DNA of 7,526 nucleotides from Candidatus Gerdarchaeota archaeon (GCA_016839405.1 JAEOUJ010000089.1:1-7526); one strand, 5' to 3'; positions 1 through 6,278 are shown, numbered from the stretch's first letter. The notes: a model not told the origin generated them from the sequence alone. Made by a program: numbers and translations.

Positions 1-192
1 ATCCAATATTATAACTACATCATCAATAATTTGACTCATTATTGTAACGCCTTGTGGTTCAATAAGAGCTACTTCTTCAAAAGTAATTGAATAATCCACA
101 CTATTTGCTTTTACCAATAATATTGAGTTGCTTGAAACAACAAGAACAAAAAACAATGTAAGAAATATTTTTTGTTTAATTGCGTTTGTCAT
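1..192 (-). CDS. Secreted protein, N-terminal fragment (cut by window edge)
   Basis: The reading frame is open for 64 codons from an ATG at 192 down to base 1, where the window ends. The product starts MTNAIKQK, followed by a hydrophobic stretch (about residues 9-27, rich in F, L, V and I), then VKA|NSVD, which looks like a Sec signal peptide with a signal peptidase I type cleavage site near residue 29. The visible mature part (about 35 residues) is hydrophilic to mixed and matches no family I recognise. The start is well supported: GGTGAAG on the minus strand (197-203) lies four bases upstream and matches the archaeal SD consensus. It is divergent from the M23-like gene at 343 and probably exported to the cell surface, as are several products here. 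Function unknown. Confidence 0.72.
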   Translation of the reverse strand, partial: MTNAIKQKIFLTLFFVLVVSSNSILLVKANSVDYSITFEEVALIEPQGVTIMSQIIDDVVIILD

Positions 193-196
193 ATTT

Positions 197-203
197 CTTC
201 ACC
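197..203 (-). promoter_or_regulatory. Shine-Dalgarno site for the secreted protein
   Basis: GGTGAAG on the minus strand ends four bases before the ATG at 192. It fits the 3' end of archaeal 16S rRNA (GGAGGTGA complementarity) and fixes the start of a gene that is otherwise only partly visible. Confidence 0.6.
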
Positions 204-262
204 AATAAATAAATCACAATATTTACAAGAAGTTAATTAGATTTTAAGAATTACGTTAACTC

Positions 263-275
263 TTATATATAAATA
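263..275. promoter_or_regulatory. TATA-like element between divergent genes
   Basis: TTATATATAAATA lies in the 150-base gap between the minus-strand secreted protein and the plus-strand M23-like gene. It resembles an archaeal TATA box on either strand. Read on the minus strand it would start transcription near 243, about 50 bases ahead of the ATG at 192. For the plus-strand gene, a second AT-rich element (CTTTTAAAATATC, 296-308) is nearer and would place initiation near 329. The rest of the gap shows only AT-rich sequence. Spacing argument only; no transcription data. Confidence 0.35.
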
Positions 276-342
276 AAGTTAATGTTTATTTAATACTTTT
301 AAAATATCACAAATAAATTTTATTAGGAAAATTGATTTATTT

Positions 343-1032
343 ATGATGAAATATTATTCTATTGTTATGGAACGTAAATGGAAAATCGTTTTATCAATTT
401 TCATTTCGATTGTGGTGATTTTTGGAGGCTTTATTGGTATAGCTAAGCTCTTGAATTATCTAAAATATCACAAACCTCCAGAAAATGAACTAGAAGCTGA
501 TCCACCAATACTAGAATTTATTTTTGATAATACTTCAATTATCTTCAGAATTTGTGGTTATGGTTATATTTTAAGCTCAGATTTTCACAATGGAATTGAT
601 TTTATGATTAATGTTTCAGCTGCAAATATTATTGCTCCTTGTAATATGACTGTTACAGAAAAAGTGCTGGTTTATTTAGAGGATGCTGATCATTGGGCTG
701 TTAGGACTACTTATTCTATCAATAAGGATTACATGTTATTGGTCGGTTTTGAATCATTTGCACGAAATGAAACATATGGTAACTTACAACTTGATGCAAT
801 CTTGGTAGAAGTAAATCAGACTATAATACAAGGACAATTATTGGGGCAATTGCTTATGCATGAACCAAGTGCACACATTCATTTTGGATTATACAAGATA
901 TACGACACAGTTTGCCCTTATCAGTATTTTAGCCCAGAAGCAAAAGCAATTTTTGATTATCTTTGGGTAGCACTTAATTGTGATGGAATTCCTTGTAATG
1001 ATACAACAAGCACTTCTTATTGTTTCATTTGA
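343..1032 (+). CDS. Membrane-anchored M23/LytM-like domain protein, paralogue A
   Basis: This 229-residue protein has a short basic N-terminus, one membrane segment (about residues 14-37) and an outside domain. The domain resembles the M23 (lysostaphin/LytM) metallopeptidase fold: HNGID (H82, D86) matches the HxxxD zinc motif, IIAPC with the following strand matches the usual 'V.A...G.V' strand, G164-Q-L-L-G168 matches 'G..IG', and HIHF (H178, H180) matches HxH. The usual Y-x-H histidine in the middle is not apparent; that stretch reads YMLLVGFES. It is about 57% identical to the protein at 6401-7030 by hand alignment. Three cysteines (C100, C191, C218) and four N-X-S/T sequons (N63, N90, N142, N219) are shared with that paralogue. 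Start: 343 is kept because TGAT lies ahead of it, as ahead of the paralogue, but the ATG at 367 aligns better with the paralogue's first codon. Function could be peptidase or a binding domain; the substrate is unknown. Confidence 0.78.
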   Translation: MMKYYSIVMERKWKIVLSIFISIVVIFGGFIGIAKLLNYLKYHKPPENELEADPPILEFIFDNTSIIFRICGYGYILSSDFHNGIDFMINVSAANIIAPCNMTVTEKVLVYLEDADHWAVRTTYSINKDYMLLVGFESFARNETYGNLQLDAILVEVNQTIIQGQLLGQLLMHEPSAHIHFGLYKIYDTVCPYQYFSPEAKAIFDYLWVALNCDGIPCNDTTSTSYCFI

Positions 1033-1071
1033 ATTTTCCATGTTTATTCATTATTTGATATCTATTTTTTA

Positions 1072-1086
1072 GTCACAATTTGTGAC
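1072..1086. promoter_or_regulatory. Perfect palindrome, candidate operator upstream of beta-helix gene
   Basis: GTCACAATTTGTGAC is a perfect inverted repeat with 7-bp arms and one central base. It lies 40 bases after the M23-like stop codon and about 74 bases before the start of the polymer-forming protein. It is more GC-rich than its surroundings and has no following T-run, which favours a protein-binding site over a terminator. TATA-like stretches follow (1105-1114 and 1122-1132), so it sits upstream of the likely promoter. Confidence 0.45.
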
Positions 1087-1147
1087 CTCAACATGTGAAT
1101 TTCCTTTATTAAAAGTGATTGTTATATTTTATTTAGCAAGGAAAAAA

Positions 1148-1152
1148 GAGGT
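1148..1152 (+). promoter_or_regulatory. Shine-Dalgarno site setting the beta-helix protein start at 1160
   Basis: GAGGT ends seven bases before the ATG at 1160. It rules in favour of 1160 over the in-frame ATG at 1082, whose extra 26 residues are unlike the family and whose codons overlap the palindrome and promoter-like bases. Confidence 0.75.
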
Positions 1153-1159
1153 AAAGATA

Positions 1160-1912
1160 ATGACAAGTAGATATGATTATCAAATAAAGGGATCAAATAG
1201 AACTTTTGGCAATCGAGAATATGATAATCTAATAGTAAGAGGAAGTTATGTGAATGAAGGAGATATTACTGCCACTACTACTGAGATTTTTGGTAGTGCG
1301 TCAATTAATGGTAATTTAAATAGCAATTATCTCTTATTAAGAGGTTCAATGAGATTGAAAGGCGATTTAATTTGTCCTTTAATTGATATACCTGGTTCTG
1401 CAAATATTAATGGAAAATTAGTTACTAAGGATCTATATTTAAGAGGATCACTTCATGTTGGAGAGGATATAAAAGCTACAGAATTTGGTTTTAGAGGATC
1501 AACAAAAACAGATAAGCGAATCCTTATTGATAATAATCTCATAGGCAAAGGATCTATCAAATCAGATAAAGATATAATTGCTGAAAACATTGCTATAAAA
1601 GGTAGTCTTGGTTCATCAGAATCAATTAAAGTTGATAATGAAATTGTGATTGAAGGGAAAATTAAAACTAAAAATGTTGAAAGTGATTCGTTTTATTTAT
1701 TATTATCCGGTGAAAGTGAAATACTTGAAAAATTAGAAGCTGAGGAAATCCGAATAGATTTAAGTGAAAAAACAAAAAAAAGGTCCTTCCTAAAAGTAAA
1801 AGAAATCATTTGCAAAAAATCATTAGAAATTGATTATGTAATAGCAGATAGAGTAAAATGTCCAAAAGCAAAAATTGGTCCTAATTGTAGAATTGGAGTT
1901 ATTAAAAAATAA
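1160..1912 (+). CDS. Bactofilin/YhbE-like polymer-forming beta-helix protein
   Basis: This 250-residue cytoplasmic protein has no signal peptide. It is built of tandem coils marked by Gly-Ser at residues 11, 28, 45, 62, 79, 96, 113, 131 and 148, a spacing of 17 (once 18), with weaker continuations at G166 and G184. Alternating hydrophobic residues between the marks (such as YLLLRGS, LYLRGS, IAIKGS) give the pattern of a right-handed beta-helix. Known relatives are bactofilins and the Firmicutes YhbE/YhbF 'polymer-forming cytoskeletal' proteins, which carry similar GS repeats and, for bactofilins, self-assemble into filaments. The last 65 residues are more charged (K/E-rich), have a less regular repeat and contain cysteines C218, C234 and C243. 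Assembly into filaments and any role in shape or membrane organisation are inferred. It stands alone, with its own promoter-like region after the M23 gene and convergent with the GNAT gene downstream. Confidence 0.8.
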   Translation: MTSRYDYQIKGSNRTFGNREYDNLIVRGSYVNEGDITATTTEIFGSASINGNLNSNYLLLRGSMRLKGDLICPLIDIPGSANINGKLVTKDLYLRGSLHVGEDIKATEFGFRGSTKTDKRILIDNNLIGKGSIKSDKDIIAENIAIKGSLGSSESIKVDNEIVIEGKIKTKNVESDSFYLLLSGESEILEKLEAEEIRIDLSEKTKKRSFLKVKEIICKKSLEIDYVIADRVKCPKAKIGPNCRIGVIKK

Positions 1913-1930
1913 CTTCTATTTTTATTTAAT

Positions 1931-1969
1931 AAAAAATGATGAATTAAAGATTTAATTAATCTTTAATTC
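1931..1969. terminator. Hairpin terminator between convergent genes
   Basis: A perfect inverted repeat with 12-bp arms (GAATTAAAGATT and AATCTTTAATTC, 1941-1969) around a five-base loop lies between the convergent stops at 1912 and 1987. Read on the minus strand, the stem is followed by CATTTTTTATT (a run of six T, 1931-1936), so it would end transcription of the GNAT gene. It could also slow the plus-strand transcript. The stem is AT-rich and therefore weak. Confidence 0.55.
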
Positions 1970-1986
1970 TTATAATAATTCCAAGC

Positions 1987-3033
1987 CTAACTTATTTTGA
2001 TACCAAGTATATGATTTGTTTCAAAAACTTTGAAAGCATTTTTCTCTAGTTGTATCAATTGGTTGTTATCTGATTTTCTAATTATTGTTATAATATTCAA
2101 TTTGAATTTAGCTTTATTGTTGATATTATTCAAAGCAAAATTAATTAGTTGATAGATAATTTTTTCATTATGGTTAGGATCAACAATTAGTTCAATATTA
2201 TGACAATCTTCTTCTGATTTACCCATTTCAATAAATAAAATTCCAATAAGATTATTTTCATTATAAACTACCCATCTAGTAGCTTTTGAACCTACTATTA
2301 ATTTGAATAGTAGTCTCATTAATCTCATCAGAAAAGTTTTTTGATATTTCATTTTGTTTACAGGAAGAAAATCTAGAACTGCTTGTGGTGTTGCTTTTTC
2401 CTCTAATTCATACATAGCTCTTCCTGTTTTTTTATTGTAAGTTCTTGGTTGAATAACATATCCTTTTGGCAAATCATAATCATAAGTTGGTTTCAATTGC
2501 TCTTTCTCTAGTTTTAATTTCATTCTTGTATCAAAGTGAATAAACCCTAGTTTCTCATACAAATTATATGCAGGATAATTTTCCTCTAAAACTTCTAAAA
2601 CACATTTTTTAGCATTATTGCTTTTTGCATGCTCTAATGATTTTAGTATTAATTTCTTAGCTAATCCTTTTCTCCTATATTCATGGTTTGTTGCAACCAT
2701 ACCTATTTCCCAATAATTTCCGCTATATCCTATATTTACTGTTGAAATTATCTTTCCTTGTTCATTTTCATAAACAAACCCATCAAATACATGTCTGAAA
2801 TTTTTTGAGAATAAGCCCATTATTTTAAAAAAGGGTATCATTCGTTTGTATTCATCCAAAAAACTTCTAATTGATATTCCTTTTGCTGATAATTCCTTTT
2901 CAAAGATTTGATCATAAAAAGGAACAAGCTCATCATAATCTTGCTTGATGTTTATTGGCCGCAATACAAATTTTTCTTTTTCAATTTTTTCTATTTGCTT
3001 AGATTCATTTTTTATCATTTTTTTCTCGTCCAT
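1987..3033 (-). CDS. GNAT-family N-acetyltransferase, possibly two-domain
   Basis: The predicted role is acetyl-CoA-dependent N-acetyl transfer in the cytoplasm; the acceptor is not predictable. The first half (about residues 20-175 of 348) is a standard GNAT domain: FVLRPI opening strand, WEIGMVATNHEYRRKGLAKKLI with the acetyl-CoA loop R120-R-K-G-L-A125, and the late NLYEKLGF signature (157-164). The second half (about 187-348) is roughly as long, with a strand-helix stretch (IELIVDPNHNEKIIYQLINFAL) and a closing 'KNAF' (331-334), which suggests a degenerate second GNAT repeat without a clear R/Q-x-x-G-x-G/A loop. The first 20 residues are lysine/glutamate-rich. Start: the ATG at 3033 has no clear SD; the next in-frame ATG at 3018 is an alternative. 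The gene is divergent from the wHTH regulator with a shared palindrome array in the gap. Confidence 0.82.
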   Translation of the reverse strand: MDEKKMIKNESKQIEKIEKEKFVLRPINIKQDYDELVPFYDQIFEKELSAKGISIRSFLDEYKRMIPFFKIMGLFSKNFRHVFDGFVYENEQGKIISTVNIGYSGNYWEIGMVATNHEYRRKGLAKKLILKSLEHAKSNNAKKCVLEVLEENYPAYNLYEKLGFIHFDTRMKLKLEKEQLKPTYDYDLPKGYVIQPRTYNKKTGRAMYELEEKATPQAVLDFLPVNKMKYQKTFLMRLMRLLFKLIVGSKATRWVVYNENNLIGILFIEMGKSEEDCHNIELIVDPNHNEKIIYQLINFALNNINNKAKFKLNIITIIRKSDNNQLIQLEKNAFKVFETNHILGIKIS

Positions 3034-3043
3034 AGTCTTATTA

Positions 3044-3056
3044 TTTAATCATTAAA
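3044..3056. promoter_or_regulatory. Operator-like palindrome, copy 1
   Basis: TTTAATCATTAAA is a perfect 13-bp palindrome centred at 3050, starting 11 bases ahead of the GNAT start codon. It falls just downstream of the predicted GNAT transcription start (near 3067), a position where a bound protein would block the gene. It shares its core with copies 2 and 3. Confidence 0.5.
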
Positions 3057-3059
3057 AAA

Positions 3060-3074
3060 ATTTGATGATTAAAT
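3060..3074. promoter_or_regulatory. Operator-like palindrome, copy 2
   Basis: ATTTGATGATTAAAT, centred at 3067, is the same element with one mismatched pair. Its centre is 17 bases from copy 1, and it lies on the predicted transcription start of the GNAT gene. The bases after it (TGTAAGCA) resemble those after copy 3 (TTATAAGCA), so the repeated unit extends past the palindrome. Confidence 0.5.
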
Positions 3075-3088
3075 TGTAAGCAATCAGC

Positions 3089-3103
3089 TATTTAAATACT
3101 TTG
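3089..3103 (-). promoter_or_regulatory. BRE/TATA promoter of the GNAT gene
   Basis: On the minus strand CAAAGTATTTAAATA gives a purine-rich BRE followed by a TATA box, close to the archaeal consensus. Counting about 27 bases from the box centre places initiation near 3067, for a leader of about 33 bases. Confidence 0.5.
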
Positions 3104-3115
3104 ATAATCCAAATA

Positions 3116-3130
3116 ATTTAATGATTAAAT
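3116..3130. promoter_or_regulatory. Operator-like palindrome, copy 3
   Basis: ATTTAATGATTAAAT is a perfect 15-bp palindrome centred at 3123. It touches the TATA box of the wHTH gene (3130-3137) on its upstream side, covering the BRE position. A protein bound there could exclude TFB, or recruit it, so autoregulation by the wHTH product is the simplest reading. Confidence 0.55.
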
Positions 3131-3137
3131 TTATAAG
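3130..3137 (+). promoter_or_regulatory. TATA box of the wHTH regulator gene
   Basis: TTTATAAG lies about 26 bases ahead of a predicted start near 3160, leaving a leader of about 20 bases that still contains the SD site. It directly follows palindrome copy 3. Confidence 0.5.
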
Positions 3138-3169
3138 CACGAATTAGGTTATTTTTCATAGAGTAAAAT

Positions 3170-3175
3170 GAGGAG
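3170..3175 (+). promoter_or_regulatory. Shine-Dalgarno site of the wHTH regulator gene
   Basis: GAGGAG ends five bases before the ATG at 3181. This is a strong site and fixes the start. Confidence 0.7.
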
Positions 3176-3180
3176 ATTGC

Positions 3181-3960
3181 ATGGACAAGAGAATCGAAAA
3201 TTTAGAAGTGAAATATAAAGAGAAAAAAATTGACAAACAATTAGCAGCTCGTATTGAGGAAATTTATTCTATTGAAACCAGATATGCCATCATTATGGCT
3301 ATTAATACCTTTGGTTCTTCAAACATCAAAAGATTAGCTGGGATTCTTGATAAAAATGAAGCAACGATTTACTACCACATAAAAGAACTAACAAAAAAAC
3401 CAGAATTTTTACATATAGATAGTGAATTAACTAATTCACTTAAAGGTATATATTACAAATTAACAGATTTAGCACGAGAAAATTTTTGTGAAGAACCACA
3501 TGAAAAAATCGAAGACATTTTTACAAAATTATTTGATGTAATGAAAGACAAAACAGATGAAGAAATTACTATGTTTTATTTTAACCTCCTGGCAAAAAAT
3601 CCAGATTTAGATAATATGGGTCTAAGGGATAGAAAAAGATTAGCCTACAATCATATTCTTGAAAATTTTATGATTTCTAATTTGGAGTCTATTGCAGAAG
3701 CAGTTAAGAAAGGAGCTAAACCTATAAATGCTGATTATCCCATAGGAAGTATTTCAATCGATAGTATAGATATGAAAATATCTAAACCAAGACATCTTTT
3801 TGAAATTCTTAAAGTAATATCTGAAATGTATGGCCAATTATATCGATTGCAAGAAAAAATTACTAAAGAAATGAATGATAATTCTATTCCAGAAGAAAAA
3901 CGTATTACTGTTCACTATCATACTGTAGGCGGAGAAATTGCAGAATTTAAATTTGAATAA
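3181..3960 (+). CDS. ArsR-like winged-helix transcription regulator
   Basis: This 259-residue cytoplasmic protein has a DNA-binding head and a tail of unknown function. After a basic coiled N-terminus (1-28), residues about 29-100 form a winged helix: TRYAIIMAINTFG (helix 1), NIKRLAGIL (helix 2), NEATIYYHIKELTK (recognition helix, 59-72) and a wing ending GIYYKLTDLAREN (89-101). The 'YYHIKEL' signature is typical of ArsR/MarR-type archaeal regulators. Residues 105-259 are mostly helical and charged, with an LQEKITKEM stretch that may form a coiled coil for dimerisation; I recognise no ligand-binding family. No zinc or metal cysteine cluster is seen (one cysteine, C103). It probably controls itself and the divergent GNAT gene through the palindromes at 3044-3130. 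Whether it represses or activates is not shown by sequence. Confidence 0.8.
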   Translation: MDKRIENLEVKYKEKKIDKQLAARIEEIYSIETRYAIIMAINTFGSSNIKRLAGILDKNEATIYYHIKELTKKPEFLHIDSELTNSLKGIYYKLTDLARENFCEEPHEKIEDIFTKLFDVMKDKTDEEITMFYFNLLAKNPDLDNMGLRDRKRLAYNHILENFMISNLESIAEAVKKGAKPINADYPIGSISIDSIDMKISKPRHLFEILKVISEMYGQLYRLQEKITKEMNDNSIPEEKRITVHYHTVGGEIAEFKFE

Positions 3961-4003
3961 AATAAGAAAAATAATTCTTTTAGATTTGACGCAATATATA
4001 TTT

Positions 4004-4273
4004 TTACTCATTTTGTTTTAAACCAATTTTTATATTCTTTATAAAAAGCCAAATAAGAAAAATTAATAGAATCAAAGGTATTATTCCAGCTGATAAAATC
4101 AAACCTCCGAATACTGCTACTGGCATACCTACAATAATAAGTGATATTCCAAAATAGAACGTAACAACTACAACACCTAAAATTACTAAAATAAGTACTA
4201 CATATAGTATTTTCTTATAATCCTTTTTAGTTCCTTTTTCTTCATCAGATTCTTTGTTTGTATTATTAGACAA
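4004..4273 (-). CDS. Small two-helix membrane protein, TTG start
   Basis: This 89-residue protein of no known family has a charged, lysine/glutamate-rich N-terminus (1-20), a first membrane helix at about 22-46 (rich in V, I and L) and a second at about 53-78 with glycines and prolines (GMPVAVFGG, AGIIPLILL), then a short basic tail (KNIKIGLKQNE). Basic residues on both ends suggest both termini are inside. Start: TTG at 4273, supported by GGGAGG seven bases upstream; the ATG just above it (4288) meets a stop after four codons. It lies 52 bases downstream of the C11 protease on the same strand, with a T6 run between (4299-4304), so it may be co-transcribed or separately expressed. It may be a helper or anchor for the surface proteins, but nothing shows that. 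Confidence 0.68.
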   Translation of the reverse strand: MSNNTNKESDEEKGTKKDYKKILYVVLILVILGVVVVTFYFGISLIIVGMPVAVFGGLILSAGIIPLILLIFLIWLFIKNIKIGLKQNE

Positions 4274-4280
4274 TTATAAT

Positions 4281-4286
4281 CCTCCC
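4281..4286 (-). promoter_or_regulatory. Strong Shine-Dalgarno site for a TTG start
   Basis: GGGAGG on the minus strand is seven bases ahead of TTG at 4273. It is the best SD match in the window and justifies the non-ATG start. Confidence 0.7.
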
Positions 4287-4325
4287 ATATTATTTATGAA
4301 AAAACATTCTAATTAATACCATATT

Positions 4326-6278
4326 TTATTTTTTTCTTTTTTTTATTATTACAAAAGTCATTATAGTAAATGTAGAAATAATTGAAATGTGGAAAATAGG
4401 ATTAGGATTACTAAATAATCCAGTTTTACTTGTTTCATTATAATTTATAACTTCAAAATCAGTCCATGTATCGTCTAGAAAGACATCTGTTTCAAATGCT
4501 TCTCCTATATTTATTTCTTTTATTTTATTATCTTCCCAAATTACTTCACCATCTTTCATATGTGTAACTGTTAGATTGACAGGTCTAACAGCACTTGGAG
4601 AATGTGATGCATCTACTTTTATTGTTAAATAGGGATTATTGCCATTTTTAACAAATGATTGTATACTTGTCATTGGTATTTTTATCGTAGTTGTGCCAAA
4701 TAACATATCATCAATGTATTCTGCACCTTCAATTCCTATTTCGAGACCCATACTACTATCAGGAATGTTTACATCTCCCCAACCAACGTGTAGTGGTTCT
4801 TGAGTTAAATCCTCATTTTTAAGAAATACATGTAAATCAATACTTGGATCAATTGGGCCTAGATTAATCTCATAAAATTCTGGTATAGGACCTGTATAGT
4901 AATCTTGTTGTGGAGGGTTTACTAGATAGATAAATTCATCCCAATAAGTTTCAACTGACACATCTAGATATTCATAGAAATTTGGATAAAGATATCCTTG
5001 GTAGTAATCAACAGTATTTGGGAAACAGATACTAAATCCATTCATATTTTGAAAATGTGGATATGGGATATTATCTTCAGCAACTATCAAATTTCCCGGT
5101 CCCTCTGCTAATTTTATTAATAATTCATTTGCTGCTGAACTAATTTGATCCTCATAGTAAAATATACTTGTATTTGATAATATTACTTCTACAAAATGTG
5201 TTAAATCAATCATCATAGAATTTGATTGGAATAAAACCGTATCATATATTAATTGATCTCTAATCTCTCCAAATAGAATTCGACCTCTTGTTATATTGTA
5301 AAGCAATTCATCATAAAGGCTCTCAGCAAAATTGCCAAATGCCTCCTTAAAACTAACCCCTACTATAGGGATATAATTAAATTTAGTTAAATCATAAAGA
5401 GCTTCTGTTCGCCATTGAACAGTGGGTTCCCAAACTAAATCTTCACATCTTATTGGATTTACAGCATAATCAAATCCAATTTGTGCCAATTCAAGAGGAG
5501 TCATTCCAGTATCTCTACTAAGTTCATATAAAATATCTTGTGGGTGATAATTGGTTATTTTAAGTAAAGCTGATTCACCTGCTACTGCATAATGGACTTT
5601 ATCAGCTAATTGCCACATTAATTCAAAAGAACCACCCTTACAAACATCTAAGAATAATACATCCACACCTCCAGCATAATCTATAGCTTTTCCAACTTCT
5701 TCTAAGGTTAGACAATCACCAAATGAATAATTCCAATAAGGATGTATTCCATGAAAATCATAACAAATACCAGCATAACCAGCTCCATGATCATTTAGCT
5801 CTAATGCATAATTATTAGCAGGATAGTTTGTTTTGCAATAATTAATGAAATTCATTAACGTAACATAACTGCCCATATCTTTTGATATTGAAACTTCTAA
5901 TTCGGTAACATTCCCAGCTTCAAACTTTAAAATTTTAGAGACACCAGAAGAAGTAGTTGAATCATAAGGATAATCTAATAACGCAATAACATTCAAATTG
6001 AATTCTGATCCAGGTAATAAAAAATACCAATCTAGGGTAATGATAAATCCTTCTACGATTTCAGATATCCAATTCCCTGTATTATCTGTTGTAGAAGTTA
6101 TATTAGGATCATGTGTATCGCCGCAAAGATACATCATAAAAGTCCAATTTTTAATTGAATTTGTTGAAAATTCTTTATTTATTTCAATCTTTAACAAAGC
6201 ATCTGAAAAAGGAGTAGTTATAAAAGCTGATGATAAAATTACAATTACAAAAAAAAGAATATTTTTTTGTCTCCTCAT
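4326..6278 (-). CDS. Clostripain-family (C11) cysteine protease, surface-anchored
   Basis: This 650-residue exported protease belongs to the caspase-like CD clan. From the ATG at 6278 it starts MRRQKNILFF with a signal peptide to about residue 28. The C11 core follows: NWTFMMYLCGD (44-54; the family's 'YMAGDN' strand), ALELNDHGAGY with catalytic H164, and DVLFLDVCKGGSFE with catalytic C213 (family 'DaCLMgsvE'), then HYAVAGESA. Residues about 370-455 close the catalytic region, including GFSICFP, and 460-610 are a beta-rich segment (family unknown). A final membrane helix (about 627-645) ends in KKRKK, so the body faces outside. Eight N-X-S/T sequons fit an archaeal glycoprotein. Start: the ATG has AGGGAT six bases upstream; an in-frame GTG at 6308 would add ten residues before the signal peptide and is less likely. 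Known C11 enzymes cut after Arg or Lys; this one's specificity is not shown. It is divergent from an M23-like gene. Confidence 0.87.
   Translation of the reverse strand: MRRQKNILFFVIVILSSAFITTPFSDALLKIEINKEFSTNSIKNWTFMMYLCGDTHDPNITSTTDNTGNWISEIVEGFIITLDWYFLLPGSEFNLNVIALLDYPYDSTTSSGVSKILKFEAGNVTELEVSISKDMGSYVTLMNFINYCKTNYPANNYALELNDHGAGYAGICYDFHGIHPYWNYSFGDCLTLEEVGKAIDYAGGVDVLFLDVCKGGSFELMWQLADKVHYAVAGESALLKITNYHPQDILYELSRDTGMTPLELAQIGFDYAVNPIRCEDLVWEPTVQWRTEALYDLTKFNYIPIVGVSFKEAFGNFAESLYDELLYNITRGRILFGEIRDQLIYDTVLFQSNSMMIDLTHFVEVILSNTSIFYYEDQISSAANELLIKLAEGPGNLIVAEDNIPYPHFQNMNGFSICFPNTVDYYQGYLYPNFYEYLDVSVETYWDEFIYLVNPPQQDYYTGPIPEFYEINLGPIDPSIDLHVFLKNEDLTQEPLHVGWGDVNIPDSSMGLEIGIEGAEYIDDMLFGTTTIKIPMTSIQSFVKNGNNPYLTIKVDASHSPSAVRPVNLTVTHMKDGEVIWEDNKIKEINIGEAFETDVFLDDTWTDFEVINYNETSKTGLFSNPNPIFHISIISTFTIMTFVIIKKRKK

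Noticed and set aside
231..284. Repeated GTTAA/TTAAC words in the first intergenic gap
   Set aside because: The arms are only five or six bases with uneven spacing; expected in sequence this AT-rich.
1082..1159. Upstream ATG giving the beta-helix protein 26 more residues
   Set aside because: The extra part overlaps the palindrome and promoter-like bases, has no SD site and is unlike the family; GAGGT at 1148 supports 1160.
4329..4344. Long T runs at the end of the C11 gene, possible frameshift or terminator
   Set aside because: On the coding strand they are A runs that encode the KKRKK tail after the membrane helix, which fits a normal stop-transfer end; no sign of a broken frame.
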